From contig JBMNFF010000014.1 in NCBI GenBank assembly GCA_050949165.1, forward strand, positions 124,001-188,000: a stretch of 64,000 bases of DNA. Reading direction: 5' to 3'. Each line of letters opens with the position of its first letter. Positions within the stretch are counted from its first letter, which is position 1. A program made the translations under genes and the position numbers. Shown piece by piece: positions 39,301 through 48,119 of the stretch. Under the pieces are notes generated by a model. That model was not told the origin of the DNA, ran no database searches, and saw only the letters and a program-made list of their open reading frames with translations. This stretch comes from DAIOXA01 sp050949165. GTDB lineage: Bacteria; Bacillota; Proteinivoracia; UBA4975.

Positions 39301-40374
39301 TTTGTCCCGCAGCCAACTGATCGCCAAGAGCAGAACAGGGCAGAGCACTTCCCCTGGCAGGGCCAGAATGGGGAAGGCATAGAAAGTGGAGAAGTGGAAT
39401 TCGGAATGAGTTGGGTAACGGATATGGGTGGCAAAAAAGAGCACGGCGGCAAAGGGCAGCCAGAGATTTTCCAGGCGCCGGACCTTGGTGAGCTGGGCGA
39501 GGCCCAAGACTACAGCATAAATGGTAATGACCAATTTCATCAGCAGGCCTATGTACCATATGCCCAGGAACGCTCCCTCCACCCGGTTGAGGAACTCGCC
39601 AAATTCCACCAGGCGAAATAATATCACCACCGGCAAGGTCAGGCGATTGCCCAGTTCAGGGCCCAAGGCCATCAGCGTCAACCCCGTGCGAATCAGCAAG
39701 AGAGCACCCGCCGCCAGGGGCGCCAGCAGGTACAATTTCTCAGCCCCCTTGTCTTCCCGGACATAGGGCAAGAAAATTGCCGGAACCATTACCTCGCCAA
39801 AGGGAAAGACCAAACCGTTGAGGGTTCCCGTCAGCACCCCTCGCCAGTTTATCTTGAAAAGGGGCTGAAAGACCTGGACACCGATTTCCTTCCACTCCAG
39901 CAGGGGCAGGACCAGGATAAGCAGAGCTAAGGGAATCCAGACCAATTCGCACATGCGGCCGATGGTTTCGACCCCCTTGTAGCACGCATAAACCGCCACC
40001 GCGATGAAGGTCAGCTCGAGCACCATTTCCGGGGTGGAGGGAAGCATTATGGTGTGAGTGAGCAAAACCATGTCCTCTACGATGAAGTTGGAGACCACGG
40101 CCATGAGAAAGAGCAGGTAAAGACCCAGGGGATATCCCAACCAGGGTCCCAATATCTTTATGCCGTACTGAACCATGCTCAGGCCGGGATATCTTCGCTG
40201 CAGGCGCAGCCAGACTGCCATGAGCAGGACGCTGATTAAACAACCCAGGAGAGTGGAAATCCAGGCATCCTTTTCGGCAAAGAGCATCTCGGGCACGAAG
40301 ACCATGGAGGCGCCGATCATGTAGACAAAGGTTATCAAGGCGAACTGCTTTGGAGACAAGACAGGCTTGGGCAA
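39256..40374 (-). CDS. Spore germination permease, GerB family (endospore germination permease)
   Basis: The ~372-residue APC-fold protein has about ten membrane helices. GerB landmarks are LSPKQFALITFVYMIGASMVFVPE, MVQYGIKILGPWLGYPLGLYLLFLM and NGLVFPFGEVMVPAIFLPYVRED. It would be the germinant-binding B subunit. The TTG at 40374 has GAGGTGG at 5 nt; the GTG at 40383 has no ribosome site. It is convergent with the A and C genes and overlaps the small membrane gene, an unusual layout for a receptor operon. Confidence 0.92.
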   Translation of the reverse strand: MPKPVLSPKQFALITFVYMIGASMVFVPEMLFAEKDAWISTLLGCLISVLLMAVWLRLQRRYPGLSMVQYGIKILGPWLGYPLGLYLLFLMAVVSNFIVEDMVLLTHTIMLPSTPEMVLELTFIAVAVYACYKGVETIGRMCELVWIPLALLILVLPLLEWKEIGVQVFQPLFKINWRGVLTGTLNGLVFPFGEVMVPAIFLPYVREDKGAEKLYLLAPLAAGALLLIRTGLTLMALGPELGNRLTLPVVILFRLVEFGEFLNRVEGAFLGIWYIGLLMKLVITIYAVVLGLAQLTKVRRLENLWLPFAAVLFFATHIRYPTHSEFHFSTFYAFPILALPGEVLCPVLLLAISWLRDKLKPVSVDQANQGHQ

Positions 40375-40423
40375 GGTAACCACCTCAAGCTTTAGTCTGT
40401 CCCTTTTTGCCCGGGATAATAGA

Positions 40424-40445
40424 GAACCGGCCTTAGGGCCGGTTC
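40424..40445 (-). terminator. rho-independent terminator after ridA
   Basis: GAACCGGCC (40424-40432) pairs with GGCCGGTTC (40437-40445). TCTATTATCC follows on the minus strand, so the T-run is weak. Confidence 0.65.
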
Positions 40446-40451
40446 ACATTC

Positions 40452-40835
40452 TTATTTTACCAAGGCTATTGCTTCAACCTCGATGAGGACATCCTTGGGC
40501 AGGCGGGCCACTTCCACACAGGCCCGGGCCGGCGGGTTGTCACCAAAGTATGTTCCGTACACTTCGTTGATCTGACCAAACTGATTCATGTCCTTGATGA
40601 AAAGGGTGCACTTTACGCAATTGTCCAGGCTGGTTCCAGCTGCTTCCAGGATGGCCTTGACGTTATCCATGCACTGCCTGGTCTGAGCCTGAACGTCGCC
40701 CTGCACTAAATCTCCGGTATCAGGCTTCAAGGCAATCTGGCCTGAAGTAAAGACCAGGTCGCCAACTCTTACAGCCTGGGAATAGGGACCAATGGCTGCC
40801 GGGGCTTTTTCGGTGCTGATGATGGTTTTATTCAT
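40452..40835 (-). CDS. ridA: RidA family 2-iminobutanoate/2-iminopropanoate deaminase
   Basis: The 127-residue protein matches RidA over its length: TEKAPAAIGPYSQAVRVGDLVFTSGQIAL, NVKAILEAAGTSLDNCVKCTLFIKDMNQF and ARACVEVARLPKDVLIEVEAIA. The catalytic Arg is in PPARACVEVARL. It hydrolyses reactive enamines/imines released by PLP enzymes. It lies 75 bp downstream of the tryptophanase gene on the same strand, a fitting partner since that PLP enzyme releases aminoacrylate. Confidence 0.95.
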   Translation of the reverse strand: MNKTIISTEKAPAAIGPYSQAVRVGDLVFTSGQIALKPDTGDLVQGDVQAQTRQCMDNVKAILEAAGTSLDNCVKCTLFIKDMNQFGQINEVYGTYFGDNPPARACVEVARLPKDVLIEVEAIALVK

Positions 40836-40910
40836 GTCTCTTCCTCCTTTTAATAGTAGACAGGATTCTAAATTGCTAAACCCATATTAGTATGGGTAAA
40901 TAGCCCGGGA

Positions 40911-42287
40911 TTAAACCAATTTAAAGGTCGCGGTGAAGTGCCTCAAAATCGGGGGTTCGTCCACAAAGGCCACTCCCCGGACGCTGTCCCGGCGCTCCTT
41001 GATGGCAATCAGGGCGTCGGCAATGACGTCCATATGTTCATTGGTGTAGACCCGGCGGGGAATGGCCAGGCGCAGCAGGTCCAGCTGGGGATAAAGATTT
41101 TCGCCGGTCTCGGGATCCCGCCCGGCCAGGACTCCGCCCACTTCGACGCTGCGAACCCCGGCTTCCCGGTACAGCTCGATGCACAGGGCCTGGGCCGGGA
41201 ACAACTCCTTGGGCAAGTGGGGCAGGAACCTGCGGGCGTCGACAAAGACGGCGTGCCCCCCCACCGGCTCGACGATGGGAATGCCGGCCTGGCGCAACCT
41301 CTCGCCCAGGTACTCCACCTGACCGATGCGGTAGGCAAGGTAGGAGGGGTCCACGACTTCCTTGAGACCCAGGGCCATGGCCTCCATATCCCGGCCGGCC
41401 AGGCCGCCGTAAGTGGGAAAGCCTTCGAAGACGACGCCCAGGCGGGAAATTTCTTTGTACAGCATTTGGTCCCGGAGGGCGACAAAGCCGCCGATGTTGA
41501 CCAGGGCGTCCTTCTTGGCGCTCATGGTGCAGCCGTCGGCATAGCTGAACATCTCCCGGACGATTTCCGGAATGGACTTTTCGGCATAACCTTCTTCCCG
41601 CCGCTGAATGAACCAGGCATTTTCGGCAAAGCGGGCGGCATCGAAGAAGACCCGGAGCCCGTAGCGGTCGGCAATCTCCCGCACCCCCCGGATATTGGCC
41701 ATGGACACCGGCTGGCCGCCGCCGCTATTGCAGGTAATGGTGACCAGGATAAAGGCAACTTGCTCTGGGCCATTGTCCTGGATATAGCTTTCCAGGGCCT
41801 GCAAATCAAAATTGCCCTTAAAGGGGTGGTATGTCTGGGTGTCATTGGCGATGGCTGCGGCAAGGTCCACAGCCCGCCCCTTCTTCAGCTCGATGTGAGC
41901 CTTGGTGGTGTCAAAATGCATATTGCCCAGAACGTGCTGCCCCGGCTTTATCATGTGGTGAAAGAGGATGTTTTCGGCCCCCCGCCCCTGATGGGTGGGG
42001 ATGACGTATTTAAAGCCCATCAGGTCCTCCACCGTCTGCTGCAGGTGATAAAAATTGCGGCTGCCGGCATAGGACTCATCCCCTTGCATCAAGCCGCCCC
42101 ATTGGGTTTCACTCATGGCGGAGGTGCCGCTATCGGTTAAGAGATCGATGTAGACAGCATGTGAAGGCAAAGCAAAGATATTATAACCGGCCTCTTCCAA
42201 CAGTCTTTCCCGCTCTTCCCGGGAGATCATGGCGATGGGCTCCACCATCTTGATTCGCCAGGGCGGGGGCATTCTCTTACCGGACAT
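40911..42287 (-). CDS. tnaA: Tryptophanase / tyrosine phenol-lyase family; probably tryptophanase
   Basis: The 458-residue beta-eliminating PLP lyase has IDLLTDSGTSAMS, GDESYAGSRNFYHL, IPTHQGRGAEN, SARFAEN-type FDAARFAENAWF, and TMSAKKDALVNIGG with the PLP lysine. At the substrate-selecting site it reads GVRSVEVGGVLAGRDPETG. Tyrosine phenol-lyase has an Arg there (GVRSMERG), tryptophanase an aliphatic residue, so tryptophanase is favoured (recalled comparison). Products would be indole, pyruvate and ammonia. GGGAGG precedes the ATG. No tnaC-like leader was found. Confidence 0.87.
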   Translation of the reverse strand: MSGKRMPPPWRIKMVEPIAMISREERERLLEEAGYNIFALPSHAVYIDLLTDSGTSAMSETQWGGLMQGDESYAGSRNFYHLQQTVEDLMGFKYVIPTHQGRGAENILFHHMIKPGQHVLGNMHFDTTKAHIELKKGRAVDLAAAIANDTQTYHPFKGNFDLQALESYIQDNGPEQVAFILVTITCNSGGGQPVSMANIRGVREIADRYGLRVFFDAARFAENAWFIQRREEGYAEKSIPEIVREMFSYADGCTMSAKKDALVNIGGFVALRDQMLYKEISRLGVVFEGFPTYGGLAGRDMEAMALGLKEVVDPSYLAYRIGQVEYLGERLRQAGIPIVEPVGGHAVFVDARRFLPHLPKELFPAQALCIELYREAGVRSVEVGGVLAGRDPETGENLYPQLDLLRLAIPRRVYTNEHMDVIADALIAIKERRDSVRGVAFVDEPPILRHFTATFKLV

Positions 42288-42446
42288 TCAATAACCTCCC
42301 GTACATTGCTTTTCTACACCATTATGCCACAGCAGCCAGATATTCTCAACAACTGGAATTGTTTAACATAAGGGAAAAGCTGCCAGGCCATTAAACAGGC
42401 AGGAGCTGGAGAAAATATACTGAGCACTTCCTTGGAGGGATTTAGA

Positions 42447-43157
42447 GTGAACCAGTACCTGGTGATCCTGATTCGCGTTTTCATAACCTGGCCCCTGCTG
42501 TTTATCACCACCATGCTGATGGGCAAGCGCAATATGGGCCAGTTGCCGGTGTTCGACTTTATCATCGTCATTACCGTGGGCTCCATCGCCGCCACCAACT
42601 TGGCCGACCCCGCGGTGCCCCACGGGCCGACTCTGATGTCCATCGGGGTAATCGCCCTGATCCAGATAATCTTTTCCAAATTACAGCTCAAGTCGGCGCC
42701 CGTCAGAAACTTTACCAATATTACCCCGACGATAATCATCCAGGACGGCCAATTCCTCACCCACAATTTGGCCAAAATCCGCTATACCATCGACGATATC
42801 CTGCCCCTGCTCCGCATCCAGGGGGTTTTTAACCTGTCGGAGGTGGACTATGCCATCATTGAGCCCAACGGCAATCTCAGTGTGCTGAAAAAGGCCAACG
42901 CCTCCCCCGTCACCCCGGCTGACCTGAAAATGAACCTGCCCAACAAGGGGCTACCCCAGCTCCTGGTTGCCGACGGCCTCCTGGTTCCCAACGCCTTTAA
43001 GGGAACTGACGTCGACCAGGAATGGCTGGAGCAAGAGATACGTCGTCACGGATTTGCGAAAATCAGCGAGATCTACCTGGCATCCCTGGAGAAGAGTGGA
43101 TACCTGTACATCTCGCCTATGCGGGGAAAGGACCCCGGCCGCAGCTTGCACTATTGA
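42447..43157 (+). CDS. DUF421 (YetF/YrbG-like) membrane protein
   Basis: The 236-residue protein has three N-terminal membrane helices (about 3-75) with LMGKRNMGQLPVFDFIIVITVGSIAA, the DUF421 hallmark. A cytoplasmic alpha/beta domain follows (NLAKIRYTIDDILPLLRIQGVFNLSEVDYAIIEPNGNLSVLKK). Some relatives are germination- or sporulation-associated in Bacillus; the molecular function is unknown. GTG 42447 follows GGAGGG by 7 nt and is preferred over TTG 42432. Confidence 0.87.
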   Translation: MNQYLVILIRVFITWPLLFITTMLMGKRNMGQLPVFDFIIVITVGSIAATNLADPAVPHGPTLMSIGVIALIQIIFSKLQLKSAPVRNFTNITPTIIIQDGQFLTHNLAKIRYTIDDILPLLRIQGVFNLSEVDYAIIEPNGNLSVLKKANASPVTPADLKMNLPNKGLPQLLVADGLLVPNAFKGTDVDQEWLEQEIRRHGFAKISEIYLASLEKSGYLYISPMRGKDPGRSLHY

Positions 43158-43191
43158 GGCAAGCAACTGGCCCATCTGGGCGCAGGCCGAA

Positions 43192-43222
43192 AAGAGTCCC
43201 TGGACCTTTACCAGGGACTCTT
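43192..43222. terminator. bidirectional terminator DUF421 / ferredoxin gene
   Basis: AAGAGTCCCTGG (43192-43203) and CCAGGGACTCTT (43211-43222) are a perfect 12-bp inverted repeat between convergent genes. Flanking T-runs are short. Confidence 0.7.
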
Positions 43223-43260
43223 CTATGGCAGAGCGGTATTTTTTGAGAACTACCCCGCCC

Positions 43261-43965
43261 TCAGGATATCTTCCCGTCGATGCCGACGGTGATGTCTCCC
43301 AGCTCAACGGCGCGGCCGCTGAGCTCAATGGCTTGGCGCACTATGTGGACCAGGCCGGAACAGCAGGGCACTTCCATATGGGCTACGGTGACCTTTGGGA
43401 TGCTGTTGGCAACTATGATTTCGGCCAGTTTGGCGGCATAGCTTTGGATCTGATCCAGCTTGGGACAGGCTATGGTGACAACCTGCCCCTGCAGGATTTT
43501 GCCATGGAAGTTGGGATAGGCAAAGGGAACACAGTCGGCGCAGACCAACAATTCCCGATCCCTGAAATAGGGGGCTGTGACGGGCACCAGGTGGAGCTGA
43601 ACCGGCCAGTTGACCAGCTCAGATTCCAGCTCTGCGGTGCTTTGCCGACTGCGCTCCCGGGCCATGTTCACCGCCCGAGAGCCGGGGCAGCCTCCGGAGC
43701 AGGGCTGAGCTTTGCCCCTCAGGGACTGCAAATGTTCCTGCACAGCCAGTTCGTCGTACGCGTCGGCTTCCCGCTCAATAATGGTGATGGCGCCCAGGGG
43801 GCAGTGCCCCAGGCAATCGCCCAAGCCGTCGCAGAGCTTATCTTCCACCAGGCGAGCAACGCCATCGATGATCTGGATGGCGCCCTCATGACAGGCGGGG
43901 ACGCAGAGCCCGCAGCCATTGCATTTTTCTTCATCGATCATGACTATTTTTCTGGTTCGTTTCAT
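43261..43965 (-). CDS. 4Fe-4S dicluster ferredoxin-like protein
   Basis: The ~234-residue protein starts with two [4Fe-4S] motifs: CNGCGLCVPAC and CDGLGDCLGHCP. A second part has four or more cysteines: CSGGCPGSRAVNMA, CADCVPFAYP, ACPKLD and VPCCSGLVHI. Proteins of this build are common in anaerobes, often annotated as ATP-binding or ferredoxin proteins of unknown partner. ATG 43965 has GGAGGG at 6 nt. Probably an electron carrier or cluster scaffold. Confidence 0.85.
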   Translation of the reverse strand: MKRTRKIVMIDEEKCNGCGLCVPACHEGAIQIIDGVARLVEDKLCDGLGDCLGHCPLGAITIIEREADAYDELAVQEHLQSLRGKAQPCSGGCPGSRAVNMARERSRQSTAELESELVNWPVQLHLVPVTAPYFRDRELLVCADCVPFAYPNFHGKILQGQVVTIACPKLDQIQSYAAKLAEIIVANSIPKVTVAHMEVPCCSGLVHIVRQAIELSGRAVELGDITVGIDGKIS

Positions 43966-44039
43966 CCTCATCCCTCCGGTTATTATATCCGCCCAATTAT
44001 ACCCCGGCGGGACAAGGGTGTCTGTGATTTAGGTCAAAG

Positions 44040-45239
44040 CTAATCGGATATTGCCATTAACTTGCCGTCGTCGCTGACCAAGTAGATGGTGCCGTCCACC
44101 AGGGCCATGAAGGAGGCGGAAGTTGCCGGCTGTCCGGTGTCGAACTCCCACACCTCCTTGCCCCGGGCCACCGCCTTGATCCAGATGGTTCCCTGCTGTA
44201 CCCCTGCCATGTAGACGCGCCCCCGGCTGTCCATGACGCCGTTGCTTTCCCAACCGGCAAGCTCAAATTGCCAGAGTTCCTTGCCCTCCATATCCAGGGC
44301 CAGGAGTTTGCTACGCAGGACATTGGCTACCACCAAATTGGGGGCGAGAAAAATCTGCTCGATCCTCTGCCCGGCCTGGACGCGCCACAGCACCTTGCCC
44401 TGGGCCACGGCATACAGCCAGCCAGGGCTGTAGACCCTGTTGATGTCCTCGATCCTGGGCGTGCCGAAAAACACAGTGCCATCCTGACCGGCGGCGATAG
44501 CCATCCCCACCCCCCGGGTTTCGTCCCGGACGAAATCTGTCTGCCAGAGCAATTCTCCGCCGGCACCCAGGGCCAGGAGAAAATTATCCCCCCCATCGGT
44601 CTCGACAAAGACAAAGGCCCGGCCATCCTCCAAGACCACTGGATAGCTGGCGTAGAAGGACTGGTCCTGGGCGGCAAAATCCCGGCGCCACAAGGGCTCG
44701 CCCCCTTTGACGATTCCATATATTCGCAGGGCCACAGTGTTGGCAGCATTGACATACTGATGGCATACCACCGTATAGCCGGAGCTGGTCACGGCCGGGC
44801 TGACCGATGCCGGCCATGGCAGCCAACCGGTCCCCACCAGACTCTCTCCACTGCTGCTGATGCGGAAGGTCTCCTCCCGGGAACCCTGGGTGGACATGAG
44901 AATCTTGCCACCGGGCTGCAGGACCAGGTGGGGGGGAAGGCTGCTGCTGCCGCTGACCCAGCTGTCAAAGCGCCACTGGATTTTTCCTTTGCTGTCCACC
45001 TGGGTAATGCTGCCGCCGGAATGAGGGATATAGATTCGCCCCTCCTCATCGATTACGGGACACCCGGGATTTGTCCCATTCAGGTCAGTCACCCAAAGGA
45101 GGCGGGGTTTATTGGGACCGCGCTCCCGGGCACAGAGAGAACGGCTGCCGTCGCCGCCATAGCCTCGCCATACTTGGGGCTGGCCACCGCAGCCGGCAAG
45201 CAGGAACAGGAGCAATAAAGAGCCTATCCACCTTTTCAT
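44040..45239 (-). CDS. PQQ-like beta-propeller lipoprotein
   Basis: The ~399-residue lipoprotein has signal MKRWIGSLLLLFLLAGC (Cys17 lipid site). It is followed by repeated propeller strands such as GRIYIPHSGGSITQVDSKGKIQWRF, GRAFVFVETDGGDNFLLALGAGGELLW and SKLLALDMEGKELWQFELAG. The blades resemble PQQ-binding/BamB-like WD-type repeats. It probably acts outside the membrane as a scaffold or binding protein. ATG 45239 follows GGGGGG; the longer frame upstream crosses a terminator. Confidence 0.82.
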   Translation of the reverse strand: MKRWIGSLLLLFLLAGCGGQPQVWRGYGGDGSRSLCARERGPNKPRLLWVTDLNGTNPGCPVIDEEGRIYIPHSGGSITQVDSKGKIQWRFDSWVSGSSSLPPHLVLQPGGKILMSTQGSREETFRISSSGESLVGTGWLPWPASVSPAVTSSGYTVVCHQYVNAANTVALRIYGIVKGGEPLWRRDFAAQDQSFYASYPVVLEDGRAFVFVETDGGDNFLLALGAGGELLWQTDFVRDETRGVGMAIAAGQDGTVFFGTPRIEDINRVYSPGWLYAVAQGKVLWRVQAGQRIEQIFLAPNLVVANVLRSKLLALDMEGKELWQFELAGWESNGVMDSRGRVYMAGVQQGTIWIKAVARGKEVWEFDTGQPATSASFMALVDGTIYLVSDDGKLMAISD

Positions 45240-45259
45240 CCCATCCCCCCAAGACAGAA

Positions 45260-45276
45260 GCCCGCTTGAGGCGGGC
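45260..45276 (-). terminator. hairpin after the nucleoside hydrolase gene
   Basis: GCCCGC (45260-45265) pairs with GCGGGC (45271-45276); TTCTGTCTT follows on the minus strand. It would separate the nucleoside operon from the lipoprotein gene. Confidence 0.6.
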
Positions 45277-45317
45277 GGCATCGTCATTAATATATATGCC
45301 AAAACCCGGCGCATATA

Positions 45318-46217
45318 TCACCGGGTCCACAATTCCATAAGCAATTCTTGGCAGCTTCGGGCATCCACTCCCATGATCACCTTTATTTTATGGGGCCAGG
45401 TATGCTGGCCGCCCCAGTCGCCAAGGACCTGGCCGCGGCAGTGCCGGCCCCTGGTCTCCACCTGCACTGCAACTTCCTGCAGGGCAAAGAGATCCTGCCG
45501 CACTGCCGCCAGGAGGGCCAGGGGGGCCCGGAGGGAGAGCTGCCGGCACTTTTCCAGGTAACAGCAGGCCATGGCGGCCATGGTCTTGCCTGCCCTCCCC
45601 CGGGAAGACAGGGCATCGACGTCTGGGGCAGCCCAACGCACCTGCACATCCAAGCCCACCATGGTCAGGTCCAGGCCGGAACCGAGCACCAGCTCGGCGG
45701 CATCAGGATCGGCGTAGATATTGGACTCCGCCGCAGGCGTCACATCGCCGGGCACTTTTAGGGCGCCGCCCGTCAACACCACCCCGCCCAGACTCTTCAT
45801 CGCCTCCGGATGATATTCCAGGGCCAGGGCCAAATTGGTCAGGGGCCCCGTGGTCACCAGGATAACCTCATGGGGATACTTGCGCGCAACCTCGGCCATG
45901 AACGCCGCCGCATGCTGGGAGGAAATTCGGGAGGGTTCGGCTTCCATTGGCCAGCAACCCGGCCCCTGGGCTCCTTGGACGCCTGCAGCCAAGGGAGGTT
46001 TGCCGTGCAGGGGCATGGAGGCGCCCTTGTACACCCGGGCGGATGACCCCAATTCCCTCAGGAGGCCGCCGGCATTGGCGGCAACGGCCTCCAGGGGGAT
46101 ATTCCCCGCCACTGCACTGACCCCCAGGACATCCACCTCAGGCCAAGAACAAGCGGTGGCTAAGGCCAAGGCGGCGTCGATGCCGGGGCCCACATCCAAT
46201 ACCAGTTTTTTTACCAT
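45318..46217 (-). CDS. Nucleoside hydrolase family protein with altered metal site
   Basis: The 299-residue protein has the inosine-uridine-preferring nucleoside hydrolase fold: GVSAVAGNIPLEAVAANAGGLLRELG, VILVTTGPLTNLALAL, GGVVLTGGALKVPGDVTPAAESNIYADPDAAELVL. The N-terminal calcium motif DxDPGxDDA is here LDVGPGIDAAL, so two of the four Asp are lost. Activity may be reduced or changed. ATG 46217 overlaps the ribokinase gene by 7 bp; the frame upstream of it is a shadow. Context suggests cleavage of ribonucleosides to base and ribose. Confidence 0.83.
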   Translation of the reverse strand: MVKKLVLDVGPGIDAALALATACSWPEVDVLGVSAVAGNIPLEAVAANAGGLLRELGSSARVYKGASMPLHGKPPLAAGVQGAQGPGCWPMEAEPSRISSQHAAAFMAEVARKYPHEVILVTTGPLTNLALALEYHPEAMKSLGGVVLTGGALKVPGDVTPAAESNIYADPDAAELVLGSGLDLTMVGLDVQVRWAAPDVDALSSRGRAGKTMAAMACCYLEKCRQLSLRAPLALLAAVRQDLFALQEVAVQVETRGRHCRGQVLGDWGGQHTWPHKIKVIMGVDARSCQELLMELWTR

Positions 46218-47134
46218 GGCGGGCTCACCACCTCTGCCACCTGCTGCCGGCGGGGCAGGGAAGGCAGCGCCCCCGGAACAGTCGCAGCCAGGGCGCCGGC
46301 GGCGGCCGCCCAGTCGGCAGCGGCATCGGGAGCCGCACCCCTGGCCAAGGCTGCGGCCAGGGCGCCGGCAAAGGCATCGCCCGCCCCGGTAGAGTCCACC
46401 GCCTCCACCCGGGGGGGCGCTATCCGCACCTGTCCGGCTGCGGAGTAATAAAAGGCGCCGTATTTGCCCATGGTGACCAGGACATTTTTCACTCCCCGCC
46501 GCTGCAGGTCCCGGGCGGCGGCTGCAGCCGTCTGCCAACAGTGGACATCGACGCCGGTCAAGACCGAGGCTTCGCGAGAATTGGGGGTGATAAAGTCCGC
46601 CAGGGCCAGAATGTCCTGAGACAGTTCCCTGGCCGGGGCAGGGTCCAGGACGGTGGTTACCCCTGCAGCCCGGGCCAGCGCCAGGGCTTCCTCCACCGCA
46701 GGCAGGGGTATCTCCAGCTGGATCAGCAAAACCTTGGCCTGGGCGATAAGGGGTTCAGCCTGCCTCACCAGGTCCGGGGACAACTGGTCGTTGGCGCCAT
46801 TGGCCACGACGATGCAGTTCTCGCCGCTGCTGTCCACCAGGATCCCGGCGCAACCGCTGGGCCCGGGGACGGCCTTGACCAAAGTGCAGTCCACACCATC
46901 CCCGGCCAAAGTGGCCATGAGCTTGCAGCCGTATTCATCCTCCCCTACACAGCCCACCATGGCCGTGGTCACACCCATCCGGGCGGCGGCCACAGCCTGG
47001 TTGGCCCCCTTGCCTCCAGGGTGGGCGGAGAACCTGGCCCCGGCCACTGTTTCGCCCGGGGCAGGCAACCTCTCCCCGCGAAAGAGCAAGTCCATGTTCA
47101 GGCTGCCGACTACGACTATTTCAGCTCTTGTCAT
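46211..47134 (-). CDS. rbsK: Ribokinase (PfkB family)
   Basis: The 307-residue sugar kinase has VVGSLNMDLLFRGERLPAPGETV, HPGGKGANQAVAAARMG (ribose-binding GGKGAN), and AVDSTGAGDAFAGALAAAL with the catalytic Asp and anion hole. It phosphorylates ribose to ribose-5-phosphate. Between the hydroxyacid dehydrogenase (6-bp gap) and nucleoside hydrolase (overlap), it completes a nucleoside salvage route. GC content and alanine content are high compared with neighbours. Confidence 0.92.
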   Translation of the reverse strand: MTRAEIVVVGSLNMDLLFRGERLPAPGETVAGARFSAHPGGKGANQAVAAARMGVTTAMVGCVGEDEYGCKLMATLAGDGVDCTLVKAVPGPSGCAGILVDSSGENCIVVANGANDQLSPDLVRQAEPLIAQAKVLLIQLEIPLPAVEEALALARAAGVTTVLDPAPARELSQDILALADFITPNSREASVLTGVDVHCWQTAAAAARDLQRRGVKNVLVTMGKYGAFYYSAAGQVRIAPPRVEAVDSTGAGDAFAGALAAALARGAAPDAAADWAAAAGALAATVPGALPSLPRRQQVAEVVSPPW

Positions 47135-47140
47135 GGCTCT

Positions 47141-48088
47141 CTAGTATCCGCGCTTGGGGTCCACCTGGGTGGGCAGAGGTTCGCCCCGCAGGTAGGCGTC
47201 CAGGTTGCGGCAAAAGAGGTCGGTGGCCCGGGTCATGTACTGGGGAGACAGGGCTGCACAGTGGGGAGTGATTATGCAATTCTCCAATTGCCAAAGGGGA
47301 GATTCGCTATCCAGGGGCTCGGTTTCAAAGACATCCAGGCCGGCGCCGGCGATGACTCCTTGCTGCAATGCGGCGATCAGGTCGTCCTGGTCGACCACTT
47401 CGCCCCGGGCAACATTGATGAGGATGGCCGACGGTTTCATCAGCTCTAATTGCCTGGCGCCGATGAACCCCTTGGTCTCTGGAGTCAGGGGTACGGTGAG
47501 GACCAGGTAGTCGCTTTCCTTGAGGACCATTTCCAGGCCCTCCATGCTCACCACCCGGTTTACGCCCTCGAGGGGCTGGCCGGGATTGCGCTTTACCGCC
47601 AGCACCCGCATGCCAAAGGCGTTGCCCAGGCGGGCAATTTCCTGGCCAATCTGGCCCAGGCCCACGATCCCTAAGGTCTTGCCCCGAAGCTCGGTGAGGT
47701 GCAGATCCCGTCGCCAGAGGTTTTGGGCCTGGTATTTGCCGAAGCGGTGAAGGCCGCGGCTGAAGGAGAGCATCATGGCAAAGACATGCTCGGAAATGGG
47801 AATGCCATGGATGCCGCTGGAATTGGAGAGGATAATTTTTCCCTCTACGATGGGCGACAGCAGAAATCCGTCCACCCCTGCGCTGAGGGCGTGCACCCAG
47901 CGCAGGCTCGGGCTCTCCAGAAATTTTTCATCGAAGTTGCTCCACCAGGTGAGCAGGACTTCGGCCTCTTGCACCAGGGCCAGAGCCTCTTGGCTGTCGG
48001 CGGTTTGCAGCACCTCTACTTTGGGAAAGCCGGCTTGGATTTTGTCCAGATGTTTCCGATCTACCTTGGCGTTAACCAGTATCCTCAA
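47141..48088 (-). CDS. D-isomer 2-hydroxyacid dehydrogenase
   Basis: The 315-residue NAD-binding dehydrogenase has LRWVHALSAGVDGF, SNSSGIHGIPISEHVFAMMLSFSRGL, GKTLGIVGLGQIGQEIARLG, NVARGEVVDQDDL (Arg), GLDVFETEPLDSESPLWQLEN (Glu) and ITPHCAALSP (His). The TTG start follows GGGGG by 7 nt. It differs from the 28907 paralog in its N terminus. Substrate unknown; it leads the ribokinase/nucleoside hydrolase operon. Confidence 0.88.
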   Translation of the reverse strand: MRILVNAKVDRKHLDKIQAGFPKVEVLQTADSQEALALVQEAEVLLTWWSNFDEKFLESPSLRWVHALSAGVDGFLLSPIVEGKIILSNSSGIHGIPISEHVFAMMLSFSRGLHRFGKYQAQNLWRRDLHLTELRGKTLGIVGLGQIGQEIARLGNAFGMRVLAVKRNPGQPLEGVNRVVSMEGLEMVLKESDYLVLTVPLTPETKGFIGARQLELMKPSAILINVARGEVVDQDDLIAALQQGVIAGAGLDVFETEPLDSESPLWQLENCIITPHCAALSPQYMTRATDLFCRNLDAYLRGEPLPTQVDPKRGY

Positions 48089-48119
48089 GGAATTTCCCCC
48101 TTTTCTCTCTTTCCTGTCC

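Noticed and set aside
40911..42287. Tyrosine phenol-lyase instead of tryptophanase
   Set aside because: The phenol-lyase Arg in GVRSMERG is replaced by Val, and the FAEN/FKGNFDL segments are tryptophanase-like.
46218..46538. N-terminal extension of the nucleoside hydrolase frame (Arg/Gly-rich)
   Set aside because: It lies fully inside rbsK in another frame; the family start is the ATG at 46217.
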